Positions 7,932-16,960 of a stretch of DNA of 64,000 nt are shown piece by piece (positions within the stretch are counted from its first letter, which is position 1; each line of letters begins with the position of its first letter). A program made the translations under genes and the position numbers. Source of the stretch: Labilithrix sp. (GTDB lineage Bacteria > Myxococcota_A > Polyangia > Polyangiales > Polyangiaceae); the NCBI GenBank assembly GCA_019637155.1, contig JAHBWE010000002.1, positions 1 through 64,000 of the forward strand. Direction: 5' to 3'. The notes under the pieces are model-generated. The model ran no database searches. It saw nothing but the letters and a program-made list of their open reading frames with translations, and had not been told where the DNA came from.

Positions 7932-8906
7932 ATGCGTCGCGCCGTCCTTCTCTTCGCCCTCGGATCCGGGGGTTGCGCGGCCGGGCAGGCCGAGGAGCCG
8001 CTCCGGATCGTCGTGCCGCCCCAGCCGCCGCCTCCGCCGCCCGCGCCCGTCGCCCTCGCCCCGGTGCCGTCCGCGGTCGTGCCGGTCCCGGTGCAGCCGC
8101 TGACGTGCGAGCAAGGGACCGCGTTCCAGGCGAACGACCTCGCGTACTGCGCGTACGCGCAGGCCGACACGTGGGAGGACGCCGAGGAGCGCTGCGTGAA
8201 GACGGGCGGCCACCTCGCGTCGATCCCGACGCGCGAGGTGAACGACGCGCTCCATCTCGTGCTCGGCTCGCCGGTGCGCGCCGGACGCGCCGCCTGGATC
8301 GGGCTCGAGTCGCCGACGAAATCGAAGGCGGGCTGGAGGTGGAACACCGGCGAGGCGGTGACGGCCGCGAGCTGGAACGCGTCGGAGCCGAACAACTGGG
8401 ACGGCAACGAGGCGTGCGCGGAGTGGCTCTTCGCGAACGGTCGCTGGAACGACACGCGCTGCAACCTGCAGCAGCCGTTCATCTGCGAGTCGAGCGGTGA
8501 CAAACCGCTCGCCTGCACCGGCCATCCGGTGACGGGGCTCGGCAGGAGCTACTGCTACGTCGGCCGCGAGGTGACGCACGCCGAGGCGAAGGCGCAGTGC
8601 AAGCAGATGGGCGGCCGCCTCGCGACGCCGAAGATCGCGGCCGAGAACGAGGCGCTCAAGAAGGGGATGGCGCAGCGCTTCGAGGTGACGCGCATGTGGA
8701 TCGGGCTGAACGATCGCGAGACGCGGGGCTCCTGGGAGTGGTCGACCAAGACGCGCGCGCGCTTCACCGCCTGGGAGCCGGGGGAGCCGAACGCGTTCGG
8801 CCGCGAGGCGTGCGTCGAGCTCTTCGCCGATCGCTGGACCTGGAACGACCTCGACTGCGAGGTGAAGCTGCCGAGCGTCTGCGAGGGCCCCGCGAAGCAG
8901 CCGTGA
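7932..8906 (+). CDS. Lipoprotein with two tandem C-type-lectin-like domains
   Basis: The protein has 324 residues. The N-terminus has a short hydrophobic signal ending SGGC (probable lipobox) and a Pro/Val linker. Domain 1 (about 57-187) has WIGLES, SEPNNW, WND and a final CE. Domain 2 (about 195-320) has WIGLND, EPGEPN, WND and CE. EPN and WND are the calcium/sugar-contacting motifs of mannose-type C-type lectins, and both are complete in both domains, so calcium-dependent glycan binding is plausible. The gene is divergent from the M3 peptidase across 54 bp. In a predatory or polysaccharide-degrading soil bacterium it could act as a surface adhesin; that is inference. Confidence 0.88.
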   Translation: MRRAVLLFALGSGGCAAGQAEEPLRIVVPPQPPPPPPAPVALAPVPSAVVPVPVQPLTCEQGTAFQANDLAYCAYAQADTWEDAEERCVKTGGHLASIPTREVNDALHLVLGSPVRAGRAAWIGLESPTKSKAGWRWNTGEAVTAASWNASEPNNWDGNEACAEWLFANGRWNDTRCNLQQPFICESSGDKPLACTGHPVTGLGRSYCYVGREVTHAEAKAQCKQMGGRLATPKIAAENEALKKGMAQRFEVTRMWIGLNDRETRGSWEWSTKTRARFTAWEPGEPNAFGREACVELFADRWTWNDLDCEVKLPSVCEGPAKQP

Positions 8907-8943
8907 CCCCCACCGCAGGATTGCGGTAACCTCGATCGCTCCG

Positions 8944-11900
8944 ATGCCGCTCGACGACGTTCAACGCGCGCTCTCGACGCTCCTCGATCCGTTCGCGGAT
9001 CCGGAGGTCGCGAAGGCCGTCCGCGCGCGCTGGCGCGAGGGCGGCAAGCGCGCGGAGGCCACCCAGCTCTCGCCCGAGATCCGCGAGGCGGCCGACGCGC
9101 TCGCGGCCGCGCTGCCGGGGCTCACCCACACGGGCGAGGTCGCGGAGCTCGGCGAGATGTTCTCGGAGCCCTCCGCCGAGGTGCTCTTCGCGTGGGTGAC
9201 CGAGAGCACGTGGCGGCGCGACGCGCTCCTCGCGCAGCTCCTCGACGAGGCCGCCGTGCGCGCCGCGTTCCGCGATCGCGTCCCCGACGTCGCGCGCCGT
9301 CGCGTGGTCGAAGGTCCGCTCGCCGACGCGCTCCGCGCCGCGCCGCTCCTCGGCGACGGCGCCATCCTCGCGCTCCCCGAGAACGCGGAGGCCCGCGCGC
9401 GCCTCGAGATCCTCTTCTGGGAGGCCGGCGCGAGCGCGTTCGAGGTGCCCGAGCTCGCGAAGTGGCTCTGGGGCTCGCACGAGACGTTCGAGATCATGAT
9501 CCGCGGCCCCGCGCGCGGCGCGCTCCGCGGTCGCGTCCTCGCCGCGCGCACCCTCGAGGTCAGCGTGCGCGGCCTCTCGCCCGCCACCGATCAGGAGCTG
9601 ATCGGCAAGACGCTCCAGGTCTTGCAGCCGCTCTTGCTCCATCCCGAGCCGCTCGTGTGGGTCCACGCCGCGCGCGCGCTCGGCCGGATGATCGGGCCGC
9701 TCGAGCAGCTCCAGGGCACGATCCTCGACTGGGTCCTCGGCCCGTCGCAGCTGCTCCGCCAGCGCGCGATGACCGCGCTGGCGGCCCTCCCGCGAGAGCG
9801 CTTCAACCTCCTCGCCGGCCAGCTCATCACGATCATGGACTCGCCGCAGGAGGACGCGTGGGTCCTCGCCGCGATCGCGGCCGCGACGCCGTACCTCTTC
9901 TTCGAGCGCCGCGACCTCTGGGATCGCCTCGCGGTGCGGATCCTCCGCGGCGACGGCGGCGCGATCGGCGCGCGCGCGCTCGCGCGCGGCCTCGCGACGA
10001 TCTGGCGCCGCGGCACCCATCGCCGCGAGATCGAGGAGCCGCTCCTCGCGCTCCGCGAGCAGGCCCGCTCCGTGCGCGCGGCCGACGTCGACGAGGCGCG
10101 CCGCTGGATCGAGGTCATCGCCGTCACCGACGTCGTCGACGGCGCGGAGCGCGATCCGCTCGACCTCGAGCTCGGGCTCGAGAACCTCGTCCGCCTCGCG
10201 GCGCAGTACGACGACGAAGAGGCCGACGCGCGCGCCTCGCGCTTCGCGGTCTCGCTCGCGCCGACCTTCGGCGAAGCGCGCCGCATCGCGCTCGGCACCG
10301 GCTCGCTCCGCCATCGCTCCGCGGCGGTGAACGCGGTCGAAGGCTGCGCGCGCGCGTTCGCGCTCCGGCTCTGGGGTCCGCTCCTCGCGACGAGCCCGGG
10401 CGGCGGCGATCCGATCGAGGCGCCCGATCTCGAGGAGACATGGAAGACGATCGCGCGCGCGCCGGCGGAGATCCTCGATCTGATCAAGGAGCGGCGCGCG
10501 GGCGGCGACGGCGACACCGTCCCGCTCGAGGTCCTCGCGATCCGGCTCGGCGGTTACGCGCTCGACGCCTGCGGCGAGGACACCGACTTGGGGCCCGGCC
10601 GCGGCCCGACCGCGCACGACACGTGTCAGTGGCTCCGCAAGATCGACGGCCTCGCCGACGGCACGCGCGAGCTCCCGAAGCCGCTCCGGAGCGCGCTCTC
10701 TTCTTTGTTCTGGCGCCTCGTCGACACGACGCGCGGCACCGCGCTCGGCGAGGTCGACGACGTGCACTGGCTCGGTCCGTTCGCGGCGTGGTGGGCGCTC
10801 GTCATCGATCGCCCCGCGATGCTGCTCCAGCTCGCGACCGCCCTCCCGATGATGGACGTCGGCGCGCTCCAGCGCTGCTGCGACCACGCCGACGCGCTCC
10901 GCACCGCGGTCTCCTCCGGCGAGGAGTTCGGGCAGTGGGGCCACAAGGCCGCGCCCAGCCTCGAGGAGCTCCACGCCGTCGACACCGAGCTCACGCACGC
11001 GCTCGCGGGCCTCTCGCGCGCGCTCGCGGCGTTCGCGCCCGCGTCGGGCAAGAACGAGAACCTCGAGGCGATGTGCCTCGACCTCGTCCTCGCCGCCGAT
11101 CGCCTGCAGTCCGCGCTCGCGGATCCGGTGCGCGCGCTCCACCCCGCGACCGCGGACGGCGGCGACGACACGCTCCGCCGCGGGCAGACCGAGAACGCGC
11201 CGCGCGTCGCGGGCCTCGTCGCCCGCGCGATCCGCGCGCGCGAGCTTTCGATGCTCGACGTGTGGTTCGCGTCGCTCGGCCCCGTCACCTCCGCGCTCCT
11301 CGAGCAGGCCGTGCGCGGCGCGATCGGCCGCACGCCGCCGCCGCCGCCCGCGCCGAAGAAGGCGGAGGCGCAGATCATCGCGGGCTACGAGCTCGTGAAG
11401 AACCTCGGCGAAGGCGGCATCGGGACGGTGTGGCTCGTGCGCAAGCCGGGCGCCGATCGCTTCTTCGTCCTCAAGATCCCGAAGGCGGAGGCGCTCCAGA
11501 ACGCGACCGAGACCGAGCGCGCCGGCATCCTCGCGTCGTTCCAGGAGGAGGCGAAGGCGCTCGCCGGCCTCTACCACCCGAACGTCGCGAACATCATCGA
11601 TCGCGGCGTCATCGAGAACGTGCCGTACCTCGTCCTCGAGTACCTCATCGGCGCGGACCTGAAGCAGTACTCGGGCGCGCGGCTGATGACGCTCTTCGAG
11701 CTCCGCCAGGTCGTGCTCGAGACGTGCGCCGGCCTCGCCGCGCTCCACGCCGCCGGCCTCGTCCATCGCGACATCAAGCCGGCGAACCTCTGGCTCCGCC
11801 TCCCGCTCCAGGGCGGCGAGCGCTTCGAGGCCGACAAGCACCGCGACCCCGCGCACGCGACGCCGCTCGCCACCGTCGTCATCGACTTCGGCATGGTGCG

Positions 11901-12249
11901 CGCGATCCGCGTGCCGGCCGAGGTCGGCGGCCGCTTCGTCGCCGGCACCGCGGGCTACATCGCGCCGGAGCAGGTGCTCGATCCGGTGGAGCTCGATCCG
12001 CGCTCGGACGTCTACGCCCTCGCCGGCACGATCTACAACGTGACGACGGGCAAGGCGTTCTTCGACGACGTCGAGAACCCGCGCGACCGCATCATCGCCC
12101 ACATGCGCCGCGATCCCTTCGAGGAGAGCGAGCGGCTCAAGTCGTACCCGGCCGCGGTCGCCAAGCTCCTCCGCGCCGCGGTCGCGAAGGAGCCGAAGGA
12201 CCGCCCGCACCCGCTCGAGTTCGGCCGCGAGTTCGTCGCCGCGCTCTGA
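8944..12249 (+). CDS. Large HEAT-like protein with C-terminal Ser/Thr kinase domain
   Basis: The protein has 1101 residues. Residues 1 to about 800 are helical, Ala/Leu/Arg-rich and HEAT-like, with no signal peptide and no predicted membrane helix. The kinase occupies about 812-1101: glycine loop GEGGIGTVW, ATP Lys in FVLKIPK, catalytic loop HRDIKPAN (about 940), DFGMVRA, and GTAGYIAPEQ. All catalytic residues are present. Most bacterial kinases of this type carry the catalytic domain at the N-terminus, so the order is unusual. The N-terminal block probably senses or scaffolds. It stands alone, with an MFS gene 30 bp downstream. Confidence 0.9.
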   Translation: MPLDDVQRALSTLLDPFADPEVAKAVRARWREGGKRAEATQLSPEIREAADALAAALPGLTHTGEVAELGEMFSEPSAEVLFAWVTESTWRRDALLAQLLDEAAVRAAFRDRVPDVARRRVVEGPLADALRAAPLLGDGAILALPENAEARARLEILFWEAGASAFEVPELAKWLWGSHETFEIMIRGPARGALRGRVLAARTLEVSVRGLSPATDQELIGKTLQVLQPLLLHPEPLVWVHAARALGRMIGPLEQLQGTILDWVLGPSQLLRQRAMTALAALPRERFNLLAGQLITIMDSPQEDAWVLAAIAAATPYLFFERRDLWDRLAVRILRGDGGAIGARALARGLATIWRRGTHRREIEEPLLALREQARSVRAADVDEARRWIEVIAVTDVVDGAERDPLDLELGLENLVRLAAQYDDEEADARASRFAVSLAPTFGEARRIALGTGSLRHRSAAVNAVEGCARAFALRLWGPLLATSPGGGDPIEAPDLEETWKTIARAPAEILDLIKERRAGGDGDTVPLEVLAIRLGGYALDACGEDTDLGPGRGPTAHDTCQWLRKIDGLADGTRELPKPLRSALSSLFWRLVDTTRGTALGEVDDVHWLGPFAAWWALVIDRPAMLLQLATALPMMDVGALQRCCDHADALRTAVSSGEEFGQWGHKAAPSLEELHAVDTELTHALAGLSRALAAFAPASGKNENLEAMCLDLVLAADRLQSALADPVRALHPATADGGDDTLRRGQTENAPRVAGLVARAIRARELSMLDVWFASLGPVTSALLEQAVRGAIGRTPPPPPAPKKAEAQIIAGYELVKNLGEGGIGTVWLVRKPGADRFFVLKIPKAEALQNATETERAGILASFQEEAKALAGLYHPNVANIIDRGVIENVPYLVLEYLIGADLKQYSGARLMTLFELRQVVLETCAGLAALHAAGLVHRDIKPANLWLRLPLQGGERFEADKHRDPAHATPLATVVIDFGMVRAIRVPAEVGGRFVAGTAGYIAPEQVLDPVELDPRSDVYALAGTIYNVTTGKAFFDDVENPRDRIIAHMRRDPFEESERLKSYPAAVAKLLRAAVAKEPKDRPHPLEFGREFVAAL

Positions 12250-12279
12250 GCCGCCGCGCGCGGGATCGCGACCACGCCC

Positions 12280-13431
12280 ATGTCGTCCGCTGCGCCGCCG
12301 CGATCGGTCGTGACGATGCTCGCGGTCGGCGCCGGGCTCGCCGCGGCGTCGCTCTACTACAACCAGCCGATGCTCGCCGCGCTCGCGCGCGACCTCGGCG
12401 CGACGCCTTCGCTCATCGGCCTCGTGCCGACGCTCACGCAGCTCGGCTACGCGACGGGGATCCTCGCCTTCGCGCCGCTCGGCGATCGGCTCGATCGCCG
12501 GCGCGTCATCCTCGTGAAGTGCGTCGCGCTCGCGGCCGTCCTCGCCGTCGCCGCGCTCGCGCCGAACGCGCCGGTGATGATCGCGGCGAGCTTCGCGCTC
12601 GGCCTCGCCGCGACGACCGCGCAGGACCTCGTCCCGGCCGCGGCCGCGATCGCGCCGGCGGAGTCGCGCGGCCGCGTCGTCGGCATGGTGATGACGGGGC
12701 TCTTGCTCGGCATCCTCCTCTCGCGCGTCGTGAGCGGCGCGGTGAGCCAATACGCGTCGTGGCGCGCCGTCTTCGGCGGCGCGGCGGGGGCGGTGGTGCT
12801 CCTCTTCGCGCTGCTCGCGTGGCGCCTGCCGTCGTTCCCCCCCGCGACCGATCGCTCGTACGTCGCGCTCCTCGCCTCGATCGGCGCGCTCGTTCGTGAC
12901 CTGGCGCCGCTCCGCCGCGCCGCGCTCGCGCAGGCGCTCCTCAGCTTCGCGTTCAGCGGCTTCTGGTCGACCCTCGCGCTCGGCCTCGACGCGGCGCCGT
13001 TCCACCTCTCGAGCACGGTCGCGGGCGCGTTCGGGATCGCGGGCGCGGCGGGCGCGCTCGCCGCTCCGCTCGCGGGCGCCGCGAGCGACAAGCGCGGTCC
13101 GGAGTCGGTCGCGCGCGCCGGCGCGCTCGTGTGCCTCGCGTCGTTCGGCGCGATGGCCGCGCTCGCCGAGTCGCTCGTGGCGCTCGCGGTCGGCACGGTG
13201 GCGTTCGACGCGGGCGCGCAGTCGAGCCTCATCGCGCATCAGACGATCATCTACGCGCAAGATCCCGCCGCGCGGAGCCGCCTCAACGCGGTGCTCGTGA
13301 GCGGCATGTTCGTGGGGATGGCGAGCGGCGCCTTCACCGCGTCGCGCGTCTTCGCGGCGTGGGGGCTCCGCGGCGTGCTCGTGCTGTGCGCGGGCGCGTC
13401 GGGCGTCGCGCTGCTGGTGCGGAGGCGTTGA
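12280..13431 (+). CDS. MFS transporter
   Basis: The protein has 383 residues, almost all hydrophobic, with about 12 membrane helices. YYNQPMLAALARDLG in helix 1 and the loop GDRLDRRRVIL between helices 2 and 3 are the family's signature positions. It resembles the drug/arabinose-efflux branch; the substrate is unknown. It follows the HEAT-kinase gene by 30 bp, so cotranscription is possible. A lipoprotein gene converges on its 3' end, 1 bp away. Confidence 0.9.
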   Translation: MSSAAPPRSVVTMLAVGAGLAAASLYYNQPMLAALARDLGATPSLIGLVPTLTQLGYATGILAFAPLGDRLDRRRVILVKCVALAAVLAVAALAPNAPVMIAASFALGLAATTAQDLVPAAAAIAPAESRGRVVGMVMTGLLLGILLSRVVSGAVSQYASWRAVFGGAAGAVVLLFALLAWRLPSFPPATDRSYVALLASIGALVRDLAPLRRAALAQALLSFAFSGFWSTLALGLDAAPFHLSSTVAGAFGIAGAAGALAAPLAGAASDKRGPESVARAGALVCLASFGAMAALAESLVALAVGTVAFDAGAQSSLIAHQTIIYAQDPAARSRLNAVLVSGMFVGMASGAFTASRVFAAWGLRGVLVLCAGASGVALLVRRR

Positions 13432-13432
13432 G

Positions 13433-14152
13433 TCAGGGCGCGCCCGCGTCGTCGCAGTGGCACTTCGGTCCGGGCCCGGCGTCGGCGCTCCGCACGAAGC
13501 TCACGCCGCAGTGGGGATCGCACAGCTTGCGGACGAGGCGGAACGTGTAGACGTACTGGAGCGAGCACTTCGATGGAACCTTGCGGTTGCACGTCGAGCC
13601 GTCGCCGTAGTCGCGAAGGTAGGAGATCCTCACCCGGTCGCTCGTGCGCTCGATCACGTGGTGCTGCGTCCTCGTCTCGTAGGTCGGGCACTGCGAGCCG
13701 AGGCCCTGGATCGAGAACGCCGACGACTTCGGCTCGGGCGGCGGGGCGAGCACGATGTCGGAGCGCGCGCCGCCGAAGCCGCCCTTCTTCGGGAGCGGGA
13801 GCGGGAAGTTGCCGGTGACGCGCTCGGCGCCGGACTTGTCGCGCCAGATCTTCATCGGCACGAACATCGTCACCGTCGCCGGCGCGAGGGGAGCCCCGCC
13901 GTCGGGCGCGGTGCACGTGTCGCGGAGCACCTCGGTCGTGACCTCGTAGTCGCCCGAAGGCAGCGGCGGCGCGGCGACCTCGGCGATCTCCGCCGCGGCG
14001 TCGGGGCCGGCCTCGGCGACGTCGGCGGGCGGCGCCGCGTCGATGACGACGACGACGGGCGCGACGGCGGGCTTCGGGTCGTGACCGCCGCACGCGACGA
14101 ACCCGGCGGCCGGGCCGAGCGCGACGGCGGCGGCGAGGACGGCGCGGGCCAT
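13433..14152 (-). CDS. Lipoprotein of unknown function
   Basis: The protein has 239 residues. The signal MARAVLAAAVALGPAAG ends at a lipobox-like FVAC, followed by a Pro/Val/Asp/Ala linker. The folded part (about 75-235) has six or more Cys (CTAPDGG, QCPTYE, STCNRK, KCSLQY, LCDPHC) and looks beta-rich. An ATG 15 nt upstream (14167) is an alternative start but weakens the signal. The upstream CxxCH lipoprotein ends 17 nt before the start, so the two are probably cotranscribed. Not assigned to a known family. Confidence 0.75.
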   Translation of the reverse strand: MARAVLAAAVALGPAAGFVACGGHDPKPAVAPVVVVIDAAPPADVAEAGPDAAAEIAEVAAPPLPSGDYEVTTEVLRDTCTAPDGGAPLAPATVTMFVPMKIWRDKSGAERVTGNFPLPLPKKGGFGGARSDIVLAPPPEPKSSAFSIQGLGSQCPTYETRTQHHVIERTSDRVRISYLRDYGDGSTCNRKVPSKCSLQYVYTFRLVRKLCDPHCGVSFVRSADAGPGPKCHCDDAGAP

Positions 14153-14169
14153 CCGTGCAGCGTACATGC

Positions 14170-14667
14170 TCAGCGGAGCGGGAACGGCGTGAGCACGAAG
14201 TCCTTGCCGCCGGCGTGGCAGCCCGCGCAGAGCGGCTTGCCCTGGCCCTCGATCGAGTGGCGGCCGGGCGTCACGTCGAAGGTCTCGTACCAGTACCAGC
14301 CGCCGCCGCCTTCGCTCGCCGGCTTCGTCTTCACGTAGGCCGCCCAGCCCGTCACCTCGCCGTCGCGGAGGAACTCCTTCACCGCCGCCGATCCCTCCGG
14401 GTGCTCCGCCGCGCCCGCCTCGAGCGACGCCTCGAGCGTGGGGTTCACGAACGTGAGCACCGACGACGCGTGCGGCCCGGTCGAGGGATGGGCGGCGGAC
14501 TCCTTCGGCCACGAGGCGTAGGCCTTCGTGTGGAGCCACGCGTTCATGCCGGCCGCGTCGCCGGGGACCTCGGTCGTCGTGCTCGTCTCGGGCGGCGGCG
14601 TCGCGGCATCGTCGTCACCGGTGCACGCGGCGAGGAGGACGGCGGCGAAGGCGGAACGGAGGTGCAT
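14170..14667 (-). CDS. Small lipoprotein with one CxxCH haem-binding motif
   Basis: The protein has 165 residues, with lipobox LAAC and a Thr/Pro/Glu linker. The C-terminal part contains GWYWYETFDV, then CAGCHAGGKD near the end. A single CxxCH after an aromatic-rich strand is reminiscent of small cytochrome c / P460-like proteins, so a periplasmic c-type haem protein is plausible. The distal ligand cannot be assigned. It precedes the Cys-containing lipoprotein at 13433-14152 in a likely two-gene unit. Confidence 0.75.
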   Translation of the reverse strand: MHLRSAFAAVLLAACTGDDDAATPPPETSTTTEVPGDAAGMNAWLHTKAYASWPKESAAHPSTGPHASSVLTFVNPTLEASLEAGAAEHPEGSAAVKEFLRDGEVTGWAAYVKTKPASEGGGGWYWYETFDVTPGRHSIEGQGKPLCAGCHAGGKDFVLTPFPLR

Positions 14668-14716
14668 GGATCGATCTACGCCGTATACCGGTCGCGGTTT
14701 CGCCGGTCACCGCCGT

Positions 14717-14748
14717 TTGACAGGTCGTTCGGCCGGTGTCAGTTAAAT
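14717..14748 (+). promoter_or_regulatory. Possible sigma-70-type promoter for the RNB gene
   Basis: TTGACA at 14717-14722 is a full consensus -35. An AT-rich AGTTAAAT follows 18-20 nt later as a poor -10. It lies in the 160-bp divergent gap, about 80 nt before the RNB start. Confidence 0.3.
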
Positions 14749-14827
14749 CGGGCGCGCTTCGAGGGCTCCCCGAGCCCGAGCCGATGCGCGGGTTGACGGC
14801 GCGCCGTCGGGGGCGCGATCGTGGCGC

Positions 14828-16249
14828 ATGCAATTCGATCTCGTCGCGATCGCGCGCGACGTCGCCGAGCGCGAAGGGTTCGTCGTGAAGTTCCCGCCGG
14901 GCGCGGAGGCGCTCCGCGAGCCGTACGACGGCGGCGACGCGTCGATCGTCGACGAGCGAGCGCTGCTCTGGTCGTCGATCGACAACCGTGAGTCCACCGA
15001 CCTCGATCAGATCGAGGTCGCGGAGCGGCTCGAGGGCGGCGTCATCCGCGTGAAGCTCGGCATCGCGGACGTCGACGCCTTCGTGCCGCGCGGCGCGGCG
15101 CTCGACCTCCACGCCGGGCAGAACACGACCTCGCTCTACGCCGGCATCGCGACGTTCCCGATGTTGCCCGACGACCTGTCGAGCGGCGCGTCCTCGCTCC
15201 TCGAAGATCAGGAGCGGCTCGCGGTCGTCACGCAGATCGACGTCGCCGCCGACGGGCAGGTCGTCGGGGCGAAGATCTACCGCGCGAGGGTCAAGAACCA
15301 CGCGAAGCTCGTCTACGACGACGTCGGCGCGTGGCTCGAGGAGCGCGGGCCCGGCCCGAAGGACGAGCGCATCGCGGCGCAGGTGAAGCTCCACGACGAG
15401 GCGGCGCAGCGGCTCCGGAGGCGGCGCATCGATCACGGCGCGCTCCAGCTCGAGACGACGGAGGCGCGCGCGGTCGCGAAGGACGGCGAGGTCGTCGACC
15501 TCAAGCTGACGCTGAAGAGCCGCGCGCGCGAGCTGGTCGAGGACCTGATGATCGCGGCGAACGGCGCGACCGCGCGCTGGCTCGAGGAGCACAAGTTCGC
15601 CTCGATCCGGCGCATCGTCCGGAAGCCGCGGCGCTGGGACCGCATCGTCAGCCTCGCCGCCGGCTTCGACGTGAAGCTGCCGGAGGAGGCGAACGCGCTC
15701 GCGCTCGCGGAGTTCCTCGCCGATCGCCGCGCGAAGGACCCGAAGCGCTTCGCCGACGTGTCGCTCTCGGTCGTGAAGCTGATGGGCCCCGGCGAATACG
15801 CGGTCGCCGATCCCGACTCGCCCGAGAGCCACTTCGGCCTCGCGGTCGACGACTACGCGCACTCGACCGCGCCGAACCGCCGCTACGGCGACCTCGTCAC
15901 GCAGCGGCTCTTGAAGGTGTGCGCGCGCGGAGACGCGCCCCCCTACTCCGCGAAGGAGCTCCTCCCGATCGCGGAGCGATGCAGCGAGCGCGAGGACCAC
16001 GCCCGGAAGTTCGAGCGCACGATGCGGAAGGTCGGCGCCGCGCTGTTCCTGTCGCGCCGCATCGGCGGGACGTTCGACGCCGTCGTCACCGGCGTGAACA
16101 AGAACGGCACCTTCGTGCGCCTCCTCGATCCGCCGGCGGAGGGACGCGTCGTCGCGGGCGAGGCCGGGCTCGACGTCGGCGATCGGACGCGGGTGAAGCT
16201 CGTCGCGACCGAGCCGAAGCGCGGCTTCATCGACTTCGTGCGCGTCTAA
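14828..16249 (+). CDS. RNB-domain 3'-5' exoribonuclease (RNase II/R family, short form)
   Basis: The protein has 473 residues. It lacks the N-terminal cold-shock domains of RNase II/R and goes almost directly into the RNB catalytic domain (about 45-390). The acidic active-site stretch is SSIDNREST-DLDQ: it keeps three of the four conserved Asp at RNase II spacing, while the fourth is Gln. VDDYAHSTAPNRRYGDLVTQR is the conserved RNA-channel segment. The C-terminus (about 400-473: GTFDAVVTGVNKNGTFVRL) is a degraded S1-like RNA-binding domain. The stop overlaps the convergent lipoprotein's stop by 4 nt. Confidence 0.9.
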   Translation: MQFDLVAIARDVAEREGFVVKFPPGAEALREPYDGGDASIVDERALLWSSIDNRESTDLDQIEVAERLEGGVIRVKLGIADVDAFVPRGAALDLHAGQNTTSLYAGIATFPMLPDDLSSGASSLLEDQERLAVVTQIDVAADGQVVGAKIYRARVKNHAKLVYDDVGAWLEERGPGPKDERIAAQVKLHDEAAQRLRRRRIDHGALQLETTEARAVAKDGEVVDLKLTLKSRARELVEDLMIAANGATARWLEEHKFASIRRIVRKPRRWDRIVSLAAGFDVKLPEEANALALAEFLADRRAKDPKRFADVSLSVVKLMGPGEYAVADPDSPESHFGLAVDDYAHSTAPNRRYGDLVTQRLLKVCARGDAPPYSAKELLPIAERCSEREDHARKFERTMRKVGAALFLSRRIGGTFDAVVTGVNKNGTFVRLLDPPAEGRVVAGEAGLDVGDRTRVKLVATEPKRGFIDFVRV

Positions 16250-16815
16250 CGGAGCTTCGTCGGCGTGACGGTGAGCTCGTAGCGGCGCTTGTCGTCGTCG
16301 ACGCTCACGACGAGGGTGGCCTTGCCGAGCGGCGCGAGCGCGGTGCCGTGCGTCGTCAGCTTGCGGATCGCGCTCCCCTCCATCGTGCTCATCTCGAGCT
16401 CGACGTCGACGAGCACGTCCTCGGTGCCGGCGAGCCCCTGCGGGTGCGCCTTCACCTTGAGGCCGACGTCCTGCCGCGGCGGCGTCGCGGGGGCGGGGCC
16501 CGACGGCGGGACGAGCGGCACGTTCCGGCCCACCGTCACCTCGCCGGTGTGGTTCGATGTAATGTTCACGGAAAAACTGGTAGGCCCGACAATGGCGTCT
16601 TTCGGATCTTTCGGTGTAAGGACGAAGTCGTAGCGGTGGACGTGGAGCGTCTCGTCGCCGTGCCAGCGCGGGCCGGCGGGCGAGGGCGGCGGCACCGGCG
16701 CGCTCGTGAGCGTGGGCGGCGTGCTCGCGACGGCGCGGGGCGGGGGAGGCGATGCCTGCTGGCATCCGAGGGAGAGCGAGGTGACGAAGAGGGACGTGAT
16801 CAGACCGAGCTTCAT
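16246..16815 (-). CDS. Lipoprotein of unknown function, beta-rich
   Basis: The protein has 189 residues. Signal MKLGLITSLFVTSLSLGC with lipobox SLGC, a Pro-rich linker to about residue 50, then a beta-rich domain (HVHRYDFVLTP, FSVNITSNHTGEV, ATLVVSVDDDKRRYELTV) resembling an Ig-like fold by alternation of hydrophobic residues. No enzymatic motif. It shares 4 nt of stop codon with the convergent RNB gene. Confidence 0.75.
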   Translation of the reverse strand: MKLGLITSLFVTSLSLGCQQASPPPPRAVASTPPTLTSAPVPPPSPAGPRWHGDETLHVHRYDFVLTPKDPKDAIVGPTSFSVNITSNHTGEVTVGRNVPLVPPSGPAPATPPRQDVGLKVKAHPQGLAGTEDVLVDVELEMSTMEGSAIRKLTTHGTALAPLGKATLVVSVDDDKRRYELTVTPTKLR

Positions 16816-16920
16816 GGCGCCGCGCCCATGCAACGACGGGGCCGCGGCGAAGTGGACGAAGAGCCGCGTGCTGTCGGCTCGTCTCGCCGCGTGTCTCTCG
16901 GCGCGGCGTGCCAATCTGAC

Positions 16921-16960
16921 GGAGCGCGCCTTCGCGCGTGCAATTTCGTCAGGTGGCTCA
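16921..16960. repeat. 40-bp direct repeat, copy A
   Basis: This copy matches 17348-17387 at 35 of 40 positions; the shared core is CTTCGCGCGTGCAATTTCG. It overlaps the stop codon of the small coiled-coil gene. Together the two copies bracket that gene in the same orientation. Confidence 0.75.

Noticed and set aside
7676..8518. Antisense reading frame over the lectin lipoprotein
   Set aside because: It mirrors the lectin gene and lacks conserved motifs.
8764..13260. A 1498-residue antisense open reading frame over the HEAT-kinase and MFS genes
   Set aside because: It is almost entirely Arg/Glu/Ala, has no domain and arises from the GC codon bias of the real genes on the other strand.
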